Shown piece after piece: positions 46,701 to 54,930 of a DNA stretch of 64,000 nt. Made by a program: the position numbers and the translations under genes. The notes beneath the pieces were generated by a model that was given only the letters and a program-made list of their open reading frames with translations, did not search any database and was not told where the DNA came from. Origin of the DNA: JAURNZ01 sp036337715. Its GTDB lineage: Bacteria; Pseudomonadota; Gammaproteobacteria; Comchoanobacterales; Comchoanobacteraceae. The stretch is taken from positions 1-64,000 of the forward strand of contig JAYZDS010000004.1 of assembly GCA_036337715.1 (NCBI GenBank), given 5' to 3'. Position 1 is the stretch's first letter. The number at the start of each line of letters is the position of its first letter.

Positions 46701-46865
46701 ATCTGCACCATAGTAATTGGTGGTGATAGTGATTGAATTTCTTTTAATATCTGGGTATTGTCGCAATTCAATAGAAGAAATAGAAACAACACCAATAAGA
46801 AAGATTAAAATGTTTACAACCGTTGCAAAAACGGGTCTTTCAATGAAAAAATTTGTAAACGCCAT
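43713..46865 (-). CDS. RND efflux pump inner-membrane subunit
   Basis: A 1050-residue AcrB/MexB-type transporter driving proton-coupled drug export. It begins FTNFFIERPVFATVVNILIF. Helix 4 keeps the proton-relay Asp pair in GLVVDDAIVVIENIQRHMEE, and helix 10 the Lys in LVTLMGLITKHGILIVDFAN. Large periplasmic loops follow helices 1 and 7 as expected. It is encoded 18 bases after its fusion protein. No TolC-type outer channel lies nearby, so it must share one from elsewhere. Substrates unknown. Confidence 0.94.
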   Translation of the reverse strand: MAFTNFFIERPVFATVVNILIFLIGVVSISSIELRQYPDIKRNSITITTNYYGADEDLIKGFITDPITRSLAGVDGVDYIYSSSLPSQSLITVQLAIGVDDNIAFNDVQASVNSVKAGLPSDAEDPIILKVSSASATAAMYVAFRDEQLSPIQLYEFVNREVIPRLMALPEVDQITPSGASETAMRIRLKPQAMATHGVAAEDIALALNDNNFLSASGYLKTNMIQIFSKSTSTTLSTPDEFKRIIVASSTGGSPIYLEDVAEVEYGAYNEEQLAKFNGEQGIVLPIFNTPNSNVMTVMDRVKDELESIKPSLPKSMESFIVYDSTIAMQESIDEVIYTIFEASIIVIFVIFLFLGSIRATCIPIVTIPLSLAGACIGIMVFGFSINTLTLLALVLAIGLVVDDAIVVIENIQRHMEEGMPTLEASKLGASTIIGSIIAMTITLAAVFAPLGLSSGITGALFAEFAFTLAFSVVVSGVVSLILSPMMCSKILSEASLHGKFVVLINTFFEKVRVGYDAILNVLFNQKWLILLVPIVVLDILIVLVGIPAIELVPQEYNGFVFAQGYGPSSASFNYMKFYTDLLDEKMKKVDGVETFFSNPNMIGPTTSFTGLALKPWTERPDVTDRDVMLKMMQDVNTIPGVKYQVLMAPSLPIMKSMVNQLVIKSPDSPEKIYEVAEKIRFEAMKTGRFLFVDSDLKIDQIKYHIDLKRDRMHQLGISAKNVGNALGMILSSGKVTQFSFDQMSYDVIPESIASSRIDIDDLKAYPIQLSNEVESLHFHVDDFTSTYKNSVPLSEIATITKIVGPLSYPQFQQLNSATLSYLPVDVKDTDVLDVFMDLKEKYMPATMSYDYADQLRFEVNSGNETAFVFLGALVFIYLILAATFESFRHPLIIMMTIPLATLGAFIPMALGWSSLNMYTQIALVTLMGLITKHGILIVDFANQLLPDCKDEDEAARKSAGLRLRPILMTTLAMVLGALPLVYAEGPGAFSRFDLGILIVFGMTIGTFFSLFVIPVLYAALKDFKRILSYLAILFGQAAAFGYVYTLITG

Positions 46866-46883
46866 AACTGATTCCTATCTCAT

Positions 46884-47918
46884 TTAATTAGGTAATGGAG
46901 TACTGGTATCTAATTCTACATTAACACCGCTACCCGACAACTTGACAGCACCTGCTGACACAACTTTTTGCCCTTCTTTAAGGCCAGACTTTATGATGAT
47001 TTGATCATTACCGATTTGTCCAAGTGTAACGATAACTTGGGAAGCAACCCCTGTTGTCTTACCATTAGATGTTTGGATATTATCAACAACATAAACATAA
47101 TCACCTGACAAACTATAACTGACTGCAGAAGCTGGGATAAACAATTGATTAGGAATGGGTGTCAGTTTTAAATCTACATTGACTAATAACCCAGATGGTA
47201 ATAATGGATCAACATTATCAAACAACCCTTGTACCGCCACTTGACCTGATGAACTATCAACCATTGGACTGGTTGCAACCGTTTCAGCTGATTTGTCCTG
47301 AATTGGGTTTCTAATGTTTAATTTCAAACCTGGTTTTAGTTGTGAAAATAACTCTTGGCTCACAGAAAAATCAACACGCATTTTACTTAAATCAAGTAGC
47401 GATAGCAACGATGTCCCTGCACTAATGTATTCTCCAACACTCAATTGAACAATACCGATTTGTCCATCAAAAGGTGCAAATAGACTTCTATGGTCCAGGG
47501 CTACTTTTGCAGTTACCATCCCACTAATTGCCTCTGCCAATTGGGTTTGTGCTGTTTCATACGTTTCCGCTGAAATGACACCTTGTGCAAATAACTCTTT
47601 TTGTCTATTAAATTCTACCTCAGCATATTTTGCAGACGTCACTGCCGCATCATATGAGGCTTTCTCTGAACTATTGTCTAATTCAATGAGTAAATCACCA
47701 GCTTTAACTGTCTGTCCTGAAACCACATTGATATTCGTAATGATACCCGTACTTTCTAAAGCTAAGTCTGCACCGTTCATCGCATAAATATTACCAGGCA
47801 TTGAAACGACAGGTTGAAAGTCTTGTTTTTTGACATCCATTACTGAAACCACAGGTAATACTTGCGTTGACTGCGCATGTACGATTGAAAGTAATCCAAC
47901 TAAAATCCATCTAAGCAT
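46884..47918 (-). CDS. RND efflux membrane-fusion protein
   Basis: A 344-residue periplasmic adaptor of the HlyD/AcrA type. A signal peptide (MLRWILVGLLSIVHAQS) lacks a lipobox Cys, so it is not a lipoprotein. The biotinyl-lipoyl halves are ALESTGIITNINVVSGQTVK and LFAPFDGQIGIVQLSVGEYI. An alpha-helical hairpin lies between them (YAEVEFNRQKELFAQGVISA), then the beta-barrel and membrane-proximal domains. It joins the RND pump to an outer-membrane channel. Confidence 0.92.
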   Translation of the reverse strand: MLRWILVGLLSIVHAQSTQVLPVVSVMDVKKQDFQPVVSMPGNIYAMNGADLALESTGIITNINVVSGQTVKAGDLLIELDNSSEKASYDAAVTSAKYAEVEFNRQKELFAQGVISAETYETAQTQLAEAISGMVTAKVALDHRSLFAPFDGQIGIVQLSVGEYISAGTSLLSLLDLSKMRVDFSVSQELFSQLKPGLKLNIRNPIQDKSAETVATSPMVDSSSGQVAVQGLFDNVDPLLPSGLLVNVDLKLTPIPNQLFIPASAVSYSLSGDYVYVVDNIQTSNGKTTGVASQVIVTLGQIGNDQIIIKSGLKEGQKVVSAGAVKLSGSGVNVELDTSTPLPN

Positions 47919-47978
47919 GATTCATTTCCTTTACTAATAACTAAAGTTTAGATCAAATTTTAAAAATTGCCTATTTTT

Positions 47979-48899
47979 TTAAAAACTTAATTTCATAGGG
48001 TCAAATAAAATCGATCGATGATCTGCAAATAAGTCATCTTGAATGATCGTATCATGAGAGCCTAAAGAATAGTTTTTTGGCAATGCATTGAATACTGAGA
48101 GCTTAGCATAAGTAAGCTTATAAGGTAATTTCAACATGAGTGACTCAATGGTTTTACTTTCTATGACATCATGATGAGGAAAATGATTATCTAAAAAATC
48201 ATCAAGTTGTTTTTGTGTTGCGAATGTCGGTAATGCAAATTGTCCTAAACCAAGCGACTGGGTTCTTTTGGATAACAAAACATTTTGCTCGTTATAAAGG
48301 ATCAAAGTAAATAATGTTTTACGATGGCTTAAATCATGATTGAATGCCTGGTGCGCATCAACTAAAGCTTTAAAACAAGGGTTGGTTTTAAATGCTAGTA
48401 ACATCTCACGGACAGATGGGGGCACTAAATCTTCTGTCACATTAGCGTGCTCAAAAAATTGTTTACGGATATGCGTCGCACTGATACATACTTGCGCTTG
48501 GTCTACAACCATTGGTAAATGGATTTGTTGCCATGCGGGAAAACAATCTAGATAAAAAGAAGAGGCATCTTTTGCAAAGATAACTAGGGCTTTACTATCT
48601 GTAATTGAAGAATGATCGTCTACTAACTTTTTAACACGTTTTTCCCAAGCCGTTTGATTGTATAAACTATCATAAAGCGGTAACAACGTTACTCTTGCCT
48701 GATCTTGTTCGGGCAATGAGCTTAAAATCATTTGACACCTTTCCTCAAAAGACCATGGATTCATTGGCACTGGCCCTATTCCTGCTGAGCCAATGAGGAT
48801 AATTAATTTTTTTGCTTGCTTTAAGGCTTGAATACAATTTTGCAAATGACCCTGATGAAAAGGCTGAAAACGTCCAATGTATATTGCTGTATCGATCAA
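47979..48899 (-). CDS. NMN adenylyltransferase (NadM-like) with degenerate Nudix domain
   Basis: A 306-residue protein. The N-terminal nucleotidyltransferase domain has GRFQPFHQGHLQNC at residues 9-22 (the GxFxPxHxGH motif), SAGIGPVPMNPWSFEERCQM and the second nucleotide loop CISATHIRKQF, fitting NMN adenylyltransferases that make NAD+. The C-terminal half aligns in place with the Nudix hydrolase domain of bifunctional NadM-Nudix proteins. The Nudix box (GX5EX7REUXEEXGU) is missing: the stretch reads LGQFALPTFATQKQLDDFLD, with no REXXEE. The Nudix half is therefore probably inactive and may be structural. Confidence 0.83.
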   Translation of the reverse strand: MIDTAIYIGRFQPFHQGHLQNCIQALKQAKKLIILIGSAGIGPVPMNPWSFEERCQMILSSLPEQDQARVTLLPLYDSLYNQTAWEKRVKKLVDDHSSITDSKALVIFAKDASSFYLDCFPAWQQIHLPMVVDQAQVCISATHIRKQFFEHANVTEDLVPPSVREMLLAFKTNPCFKALVDAHQAFNHDLSHRKTLFTLILYNEQNVLLSKRTQSLGLGQFALPTFATQKQLDDFLDNHFPHHDVIESKTIESLMLKLPYKLTYAKLSVFNALPKNYSLGSHDTIIQDDLFADHRSILFDPMKLSF

Positions 48900-48964
48900 T
48901 GTAATTGCTTCAAATTAGTTAAAATATAGGAAAATCAACTCAAAATAATGCTAACATATTCGAT

Positions 48965-49918
48965 ATGACAAAATCCACATTCTCAGAGCAAAACATCATT
49001 GACTTATTCAGTTCTAAATTGAACAAGGGTTTATTGGGTGATGATGCCGTAACCATTAAGCATCAAGACAGCATGATAACCATTAGTCAAGATACATTAA
49101 ATGATGGGGTCCATTTTGATTTGTCTTTTTGTGGACCGAAAGACATTGCTCATCGGGCTTTGTGTGCAAATATTTCTGATATGGCAGCCATGGGATTAAC
49201 AGGGACACACCTATTACAAAGCCTATCACTGCCCCCATCTATGGATATGTCTTGGATAAAATCGTATGCAAACGAATTTTCCAAGCTCTGTCAAGACAAT
49301 CAACTAACGTTGATCGGTGGAGATACTTGCCGTGCCAATCATTTAAGCATCACATTGACCTTGTTTCATTTTGGCAACCCCTCACCAACTTTATCAAGAC
49401 AAGGCGCATTACCTGGTGATAGCATTTTTATTTCAAAACCAGTTGGTGGATCATATCTTGGACTTAATGCCCTCAAACAGAATAAACGCATTGATACCCA
49501 CTTCATCAATGCCTATCTTAGACCAAATCATGACGTCCAACTTGGACAAAAGTTATTGTCTTCACAATGGGTACATGCTTGTATGGATATCACTGATGGG
49601 TTAACACAGGATTTAGCACGTATATGCCAGTTAAACCAAGTGAGCGCGGATATCAACATTGATTCAATTCCCGAACATACAGGATTTGACCAGGCTTGCC
49701 ATGCATTACAACTAAACCCACCAGAAGTAAAAATGATCGGGGGTGAAGATTATGCCTTACTGGTCATTGGATCCAAGACACTTGCTGAAGCATCCAACCT
49801 ATCTCTTTATGAAATTGGCAAAATAACCGAAAGCAACAACGAACCCTTGATTCGTTACTATCACAAAAATAAAATTTTTAAGCCCACTAGTTATGGCTTT
49901 CATCATTTTGATCAGTAA
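48965..49918 (+). CDS. thiL: Thiamine-monophosphate kinase ThiL
   Basis: A 317-residue ATP-dependent kinase that makes thiamine diphosphate from thiamine monophosphate, the last step of the pathway. Metal and nucleotide contacts are visible in LLGDDAVTIKH, CANISDMAAMGLTGT and LIGGDTCRANHLSIT, with MDITDGLTQDLARI and MIGGEDYALLV in the second half. It belongs to the PurM/AIR synthase superfamily. It overlaps the convergent rsmI 3' end by 32 bases. Confidence 0.94.
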   Translation: MTKSTFSEQNIIDLFSSKLNKGLLGDDAVTIKHQDSMITISQDTLNDGVHFDLSFCGPKDIAHRALCANISDMAAMGLTGTHLLQSLSLPPSMDMSWIKSYANEFSKLCQDNQLTLIGGDTCRANHLSITLTLFHFGNPSPTLSRQGALPGDSIFISKPVGGSYLGLNALKQNKRIDTHFINAYLRPNHDVQLGQKLLSSQWVHACMDITDGLTQDLARICQLNQVSADINIDSIPEHTGFDQACHALQLNPPEVKMIGGEDYALLVIGSKTLAEASNLSLYEIGKITESNNEPLIRYYHKNKIFKPTSYGFHHFDQ

Positions 49919-50732
49919 TTTTGGCAACGGCTTTATAAATACTTTGCTTAGATGCCCCGGTTAATTGTCTAACTGAATCAACCAGTTGCTTTCCATGAAG
50001 CACAGGCATTAATATATTCAATGCGTGCTCCATTTCATGTTGACGCTGAGCCAATTCGGCGCCTTGAATCAGAAGCACTATTTCACCCCTGTCCTGTTTG
50101 TTTGCAATCATCCATTGATATAATTGTCCAAGTGGTTGCATTTCAATGGTTTCATATTGTTTGGTGAGCTCTCGAGCAATGACAGCCATCCTCATCAAGC
50201 CAAATACTGAAATACAATCTTGTAATGATTTTAAAATACGATGTGGTGACTCATAAAAAACCAGTGTCGCAGTTTCATACTTTAAATTTTCTAGTTGTTT
50301 AACCCTAATGGTATGTTTGGCTGGCAAAAAACCCTCAAAAATAAAACGATTGGTATTTAATCCACTCACAGATAAGGCGGCAATGAGTGCACATGGCCCA
50401 ACAATGGGCACCACTTGAATGCCTTCTTGTCTCACAAGACGAACTAAATTAAAGCCAGGATCACTGATTAATGGTGTACCTGCATCACTTACAAGCGCAA
50501 TATTTTTGCCTTGATGTAACATTGAGCACAAAAACTTAGATTTTTCTTTTTCATTGTGATCAAAAAATTTATCCATGGGTTTTTTTATGTTATAGTGATT
50601 CAATAATTTAATGGTATGCATTGGATTTTCACATGCAATTAAATCGACTTGATTGAGCACATCAAGTGCATTAGATGAAATGTCCTTTAAATTACCGATG
50701 GGTGTTGCAATGATGTATAACTTTCCAGACAC
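49887..50732 (-). CDS. rsmI: 16S rRNA (cytidine1402-2'-O)-methyltransferase RsmI
   Basis: A roughly 281-residue SAM-dependent methyltransferase of the tetrapyrrole-methylase fold, acting on C1402 in the decoding centre. Hallmarks are LYIIATPIGNLKDISSNAL, FDHNEKEK, LVSDAGTPLISDPGFNLV and LVFYESPHRIL. The frame runs upstream to 50867, but the family begins with GKLYIIATPIGN. GTG ending at 50732 is the best start, leaving ten bases to the divergent lpoA start. The same back-to-back arrangement with lpoA is well known in gammaproteobacteria. Confidence 0.92.
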   Translation of the reverse strand: MSGKLYIIATPIGNLKDISSNALDVLNQVDLIACENPMHTIKLLNHYNIKKPMDKFFDHNEKEKSKFLCSMLHQGKNIALVSDAGTPLISDPGFNLVRLVRQEGIQVVPIVGPCALIAALSVSGLNTNRFIFEGFLPAKHTIRVKQLENLKYETATLVFYESPHRILKSLQDCISVFGLMRMAVIARELTKQYETIEMQPLGQLYQWMIANKQDRGEIVLLIQGAELAQRQHEMEHALNILMPVLHGKQLVDSVRQLTGASKQSIYKAVAKITDQNDESHN

Positions 50733-50742
50733 GAGGTTTATT

Positions 50743-52314
50743 ATGAACAAAAAATTATCCTTTGCCAATTTATTTAGCGTGGGTTTAGTGGTTTTAATTT
50801 TTTCAATATTCGGCTGCTCAAACGAACCGAAACCTGATGTTAAACCAACTGAGACCGTGATGACCAATCAGGACCAATTAAAAGCACTGAAACTTGCTAA
50901 TCAAAAGCTCTATAATAATCCAAGGCTAGCTAAAGATGTTGCAAGGGATTCGGAAAATTGGGATCTTGATGGCGAAAGTCTTGCTCTACGACAGTGGCTG
51001 CATACACAACAACAATCGAATCGTGGTGACTATGATCAAGCTTGGCGCATGATTAATGAAATTAACTTAAGCAATCTTCCTAAAAAATCTCAAATGGCAG
51101 CATCGTCATTATACTGGCAATTAGCGACTATTCTAAATATCTGTCCTCAATGGCAAGGTACGCATGAACAACAGTTTAACTTTTTAGCAGTGACTGAAAA
51201 CCCTCAATGTCAAAAAAACCTCGACAGTCATTTAAAAGAATTGGTTAGTCTCATCAAAGACCCTACTCAACCTAGCTGGGCTAAGAACCTTTCACTTTGG
51301 CATGAACAAAACCCTCAACATTGGGCAAACGATTTTGTAAAATGGCATAAAATTAAAAATGCTCAACATGATGCAAAACGCATTGCGGTGATATTGCCGC
51401 TGACTGGTGAGTACGCACAAGTCAGTAAAGAAATTCAAGACGGGATGCTGGCGTTACATCCATTTTTAAGCCAAGCAACATTGTCTTTCCATGATACCAA
51501 TCAATATGGTCCTCAAAAGGCTTATGAGGAGGCCCTAAAAACAAGTCCAACCATGGTCATAGGCCCACTAACCAGTCAAGAATTACAAACCATTACAATC
51601 AATAGCTCAATCCCTATGATATCATTTGGTTCAGCAAATAATGCTAATCAAAATATGATTCATATGGTTCACGATCCATATCAAATACAAAAACTGCTCT
51701 CTCTTTCAAAAGCAATGGGACACGAGCATATGGTTTGGTTAACAGACCCAGTATTTAATAAAATGCAAAGTTTCTGGCCCAACAGTGTTGCGCGCTATGG
51801 ACAGATCCCTATTAAAAGTGAATCGTTAAAAACACTTCTGATGATCGATGACAAAGACAACAAAACAACTAATACCAATTTGAAATACGATGGGTTAATT
51901 TTGTTGGGCAATGATACTTATGAGCTTCAAACTGTGGCACATGAATACATGCTTGAGCCTGTCCAAACTTTCATTACCGGGCCAGATGGTCAAAGTCAAA
52001 AACATTTTTATGAACATACCGTAATGTTAAAGAGTCCATGGCTCAATCAAAACAATGACAACGCATTAGAATTCTCACCTTTTCAATCTGTTTTGTCTAA
52101 ATTAAATGCAAATAATCAAACTTGGTACAATGCGATTGGAATCGATGCATTATTACTGGCTTATTACGGCGATGAAATCAACGCCATTAAAACCCCTATG
52201 ACAATGGCTACTGGAAAAAGACAAATCATTAAAAACCAATATATTGTCAATTTGAATGCCTATCACATTCAAGACAATACATGGCACCCATTATTGGCTT
52301 TAAACAATGGCTAA
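50743..52314 (+). CDS. lpoA: LpoA-type lipoprotein activator of penicillin-binding protein
   Basis: A 523-residue outer-membrane lipoprotein. The signal peptide ends with lipobox IFGC (residues 18-21). The N-terminal half is helical, TPR-like and variable. The C-terminal half, from KRIAVILPLTGEYAQVSKEI onwards, is a periplasmic-binding-protein-like domain also seen in LpoA (VIGPLTSQELQTI; GLILLGNDTYELQTVAHEY). LpoA stimulates PBP1A peptidoglycan synthesis in E. coli. The frame opens earlier (50653), but ATG 50743 gives the signal peptide. Family identity is firm by gene order and the C-terminal domain; activity on PBP1A is inferred. Confidence 0.85.
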   Translation: MNKKLSFANLFSVGLVVLIFSIFGCSNEPKPDVKPTETVMTNQDQLKALKLANQKLYNNPRLAKDVARDSENWDLDGESLALRQWLHTQQQSNRGDYDQAWRMINEINLSNLPKKSQMAASSLYWQLATILNICPQWQGTHEQQFNFLAVTENPQCQKNLDSHLKELVSLIKDPTQPSWAKNLSLWHEQNPQHWANDFVKWHKIKNAQHDAKRIAVILPLTGEYAQVSKEIQDGMLALHPFLSQATLSFHDTNQYGPQKAYEEALKTSPTMVIGPLTSQELQTITINSSIPMISFGSANNANQNMIHMVHDPYQIQKLLSLSKAMGHEHMVWLTDPVFNKMQSFWPNSVARYGQIPIKSESLKTLLMIDDKDNKTTNTNLKYDGLILLGNDTYELQTVAHEYMLEPVQTFITGPDGQSQKHFYEHTVMLKSPWLNQNNDNALEFSPFQSVLSKLNANNQTWYNAIGIDALLLAYYGDEINAIKTPMTMATGKRQIIKNQYIVNLNAYHIQDNTWHPLLALNNG

Positions 52315-52362
52315 ATGAATGTGTTGGTTGTAATTATTTGACTGATATGCTTATATAAAGTT

Positions 52363-52491
52363 ATGCAAAATATAAAAAACATCGTGCTCATTTCATGCAT
52401 CATTGCCTTTTCTACGACAGGATGTACCACAGGTGCATTTTTACTAGGCGGCGCAACAGCCATTGTTGCAATGAATAAGTATAAAGATTAA
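52363..52491 (+). CDS. Small 42-residue lipoprotein
   Basis: Too short for routine ORF filters: ATG 52363 gives MQNIKNIVLISCIIAFSTTG followed by a lipobox cysteine at residue 21 (TTGC), then a Gly-rich hydrophobic stretch (AFLLGGATAIVAMN) and a KYKD end. The hydrophobic stretch after the lipid-modified Cys could reach into the membrane. It lies between lpoA and the convergent dolP gene, overlapping the latter's 3' end by four bases. Function unknown. The signal-peptide logic, not conservation, is the support. Confidence 0.5.
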   Translation: MQNIKNIVLISCIIAFSTTGCTTGAFLLGGATAIVAMNKYKD

Positions 52492-53054
52492 GTTCGTTCT
52501 AAAATTGTAACTACTTTTCTAACACCGGTAGTCTGGCGGGCTATTTGTGTCACTAAGGCTGCTTCTTCAGAAGATACTTTACCCATTAGATATACAACAC
52601 CATTTTCTGTAACAACTTTAAACTTTGACGCATGAAGATTATAGTCACTTAACATTTGTGCTTTAATTTTTGTACTGATCCAACTGTCATTGGTTCTTAC
52701 TAAAGACGAAGCAGGCCCTTCGATTGTAATACGATTTAAAATACGTCGATGATCTGCATGAGCACTGGCAATCCGTGCAATCGCACTTCTTATTTTACCA
52801 TTTGGCACCTGTCCTAATAGCAACATATTATTTTGATATACCACTACCCGCAACTGATCAGAATAACGTTTATACTGTTCTCTAATTTCTTTTGAAACCT
52901 GGTGAGCTAAATCATCATCACGAAAGATATGGGATATATTCCGACGGGCATAATGAGGGTCATCCGATTCAGATGGCGAAGGGGCTTGAAAATTAAGACC
53001 TTCACAACCATATAAACCAAGTAAAGCTATTGAAGTAAATATTAGACGTTTCAT
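52488..53054 (-). CDS. DolP-type BON-domain lipoprotein
   Basis: A 188-residue outer-membrane lipoprotein with signal peptide MKRLIFTSIALLGLYGC (lipobox LYGC) and two BON domains. Domain 1 runs through DDDLAHQVSKEIREQYKRYS and ends LLLGQVPNGKI. Domain 2 runs from SWISTKIKAQMLSDYNLHAS to VVYLMGKVSSEEAAL and KVVTILE. This matches DolP (YraP), which supports outer-membrane integrity in E. coli. The frame starts at 53084 if extended, but the ATG ending at 53054 gives the signal peptide. It lies near lpoA as in many relatives, although in opposite orientation here. Confidence 0.87.
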   Translation of the reverse strand: MKRLIFTSIALLGLYGCEGLNFQAPSPSESDDPHYARRNISHIFRDDDLAHQVSKEIREQYKRYSDQLRVVVYQNNMLLLGQVPNGKIRSAIARIASAHADHRRILNRITIEGPASSLVRTNDSWISTKIKAQMLSDYNLHASKFKVVTENGVVYLMGKVSSEEAALVTQIARQTTGVRKVVTILERT

Positions 53055-53150
53055 AATCACTTTTATGCCATAGGTCATCATCATTTTTCAAGTATTAAAA
53101 TAAATAATTAAAATATACTTTTTTAAAAAAAGACATGTTAAATTAAAAAA

Positions 53151-53906
53151 ATGGATGATTCAAAACCAATTGCGTTAATCACAGGTGCTTCAAGTGGCCT
53201 TGGAGAAGCATTAGCATATGCGTTAGCCAAAGATGGCTATCAATTAATTTTAATGGCAAGACGCATTGAGCGCCTAAAAGTCATTCAAGCAGCAGTCTCA
53301 ACACCATGTGAGATTTTTCAAGTCGACTTAAGTCAATCCAATGAAGTTGTTCAAGTACTGAAGAAATTACCAACGAGCATTGATTTACTCATTTGTAATG
53401 CCGGTTACCGAATCAAAGAAGCTTTTGAGGTTGCGCCTCACGACAAAGTAGCTGATCAAATCACAAGCATGATTCTAAGTCACAATAGACTTATACAGCA
53501 TTATTTACCAATATTCATGCAGAAAAAACATGGTGACATCATTATGGTAAGTTCCATCGCAGGCTTATTGCCCAGTCCTGGTCCATTATATGGTCCCATT
53601 AAAGCCTATCAACATCACCAGGCCATAAACCTGCATGCACAATACAAACGCTTTGGCATTCATTGTCTTAGTCTCTGCCCTGGTTTAATTGAAACAGAAT
53701 TTCATACGGCCAATGGATTATCAGATTGGGCAAATATATCATCTCGGTGGTGGATGCAAGCTGATGTTGTTGCCGCAAAAACAATCCAACAATTGCGAAA
53801 ACGTAAAACGTTTTACATCCCTGGTTGGTATAACCGATTATTATATTATTTTGCTAAATACCTACCTGTGAGATTACAGCAGATTTGCGTATCAAAGGTT
53901 TTTTGA
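53151..53906 (+). CDS. Short-chain dehydrogenase (SDR)
   Basis: A 251-residue classical SDR. The N-terminus has ALITGASSGLGEALAYALAK. NAGYR is the conserved NAG element, VSSIAGLLPSPGPLYGPIKA carries the catalytic Ser, Tyr and Lys, and LCPGLIETEF is the next loop. A C-terminal hydrophobic tail (YIPGWYNRLLYYFAKYL) may attach it to membranes, as in DltE/YciK-like relatives. It overlaps the convergent rsmG by 15 bases. Substrate unknown. Confidence 0.85.
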   Translation: MDDSKPIALITGASSGLGEALAYALAKDGYQLILMARRIERLKVIQAAVSTPCEIFQVDLSQSNEVVQVLKKLPTSIDLLICNAGYRIKEAFEVAPHDKVADQITSMILSHNRLIQHYLPIFMQKKHGDIIMVSSIAGLLPSPGPLYGPIKAYQHHQAINLHAQYKRFGIHCLSLCPGLIETEFHTANGLSDWANISSRWWMQADVVAAKTIQQLRKRKTFYIPGWYNRLLYYFAKYLPVRLQQICVSKVF

Positions 53907-54521
53907 AAAAGTTAAAATATGTCTTTCATCATTGCGATTGGGAATATAAACACGCGTCATTTCAGATTTTCTTTTTATGTTAACTAATTCGTCTTCAGGA
54001 CGCTTACCTTTCATAATTAATAATTTGTGATATGACAGATGATTCAACCAAGTTAAAATGGTCTCACAATGACTTAATGCACGAGTAACCACTAAATCAA
54101 TAGGTTTGTTCTGTATTGGCTGCCAAGATTCTATACGCGCATGTACCGTAGTCACATTATTCAGCTCTAAAGACGTAATAAAATGCTGACAGGCATTCAT
54201 TTTTTTATTTCTAGCATCAAGTAAAGTGACATGAGCATTTGGATACATAATGGCAATTGGAATACCCGGTAAGCCAGCACCTGAACCAACATCTAGAATC
54301 TGTGATTCAGACCCTATTTGAGTCAACCAAGGCCTTAGGGTTAGACTATCTAGAATATGAAGATCTATGGCCTCATGAAGGTCGCGAATGGCCGTCAAAT
54401 TAATAGATTGATTCAAATATAATAGTAAATCTAGATAATGAAGTAATTGTTTAATCTGTTGCTCAGAGGGGTCATATCCAAGTAAATGTAAGCCTTGGCT
54501 TAATTGTTTACTGGGCCTCAT
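53892..54521 (-). CDS. rsmG: 16S rRNA (guanine527-N7)-methyltransferase RsmG
   Basis: A 209-residue SAM-dependent rRNA methyltransferase. The SAM-binding loop is ILDVGSGAGLPGIPIAIMYP. LNLTAIRDLHEAIDLHILDS and VTRALSHCETILTWL are family blocks. The gene starts inside the 3' end of sspB (14-base overlap), an unusual neighbour, since rsmG more often accompanies mnmG or the atp operon. Confidence 0.93.
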   Translation of the reverse strand: MRPSKQLSQGLHLLGYDPSEQQIKQLLHYLDLLLYLNQSINLTAIRDLHEAIDLHILDSLTLRPWLTQIGSESQILDVGSGAGLPGIPIAIMYPNAHVTLLDARNKKMNACQHFITSLELNNVTTVHARIESWQPIQNKPIDLVVTRALSHCETILTWLNHLSYHKLLIMKGKRPEDELVNIKRKSEMTRVYIPNRNDERHILTFSKNL

Positions 54522-54930
54522 CAGTATTTTTTTTCACGAGTTTAAACGGAGATTTGTTTTTTTTGCTTGAATCAGGTAACGGCAAACCTTCACTTTCACC
54601 TTCATCAAGATAACTTTCATCATCATCAAAATACATCCCTTGTCCGTTATCAAGACAATAGATGGCCCTTACAGCATTGACTGGAAATTGAACATCATAA
54701 ACAGTCTGATTAAATGATGCTAAAAATACAATGTCTGTGATACCTAATTTTAATTCGCTGACTGCATCGGGTGATACATTTAATAAAACACAATTATCAT
54801 CATCAACATGACAAGCATCAGGTAGATTAACACCAGGTGCAAATGCATCAATTAAAATATAAGGGGTAACATGGTTAGCGACTAACCAATCATACATTGC
54901 TCTAATTAAATAAGGCTTATTAGATGTCAT
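54508..54930 (-). CDS. sspB: ClpXP protease specificity-enhancing factor SspB
   Basis: A 140-residue adaptor that delivers ssrA-tagged proteins to ClpXP. The substrate-binding domain opens SNKPYLIRAMYDWLVANHVT with PYILIDA and NCVLLNVSPDAVSELKLG. An acidic linker follows (DDDESYLDEGESEGLPLP). The ClpX-binding tail KKNKSPFKLVKKN matches the XB motif. It overlaps sspA by 11 bases. Confidence 0.9.
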   Translation of the reverse strand: MTSNKPYLIRAMYDWLVANHVTPYILIDAFAPGVNLPDACHVDDDNCVLLNVSPDAVSELKLGITDIVFLASFNQTVYDVQFPVNAVRAIYCLDNGQGMYFDDDESYLDEGESEGLPLPDSSKKNKSPFKLVKKNTDEAQ

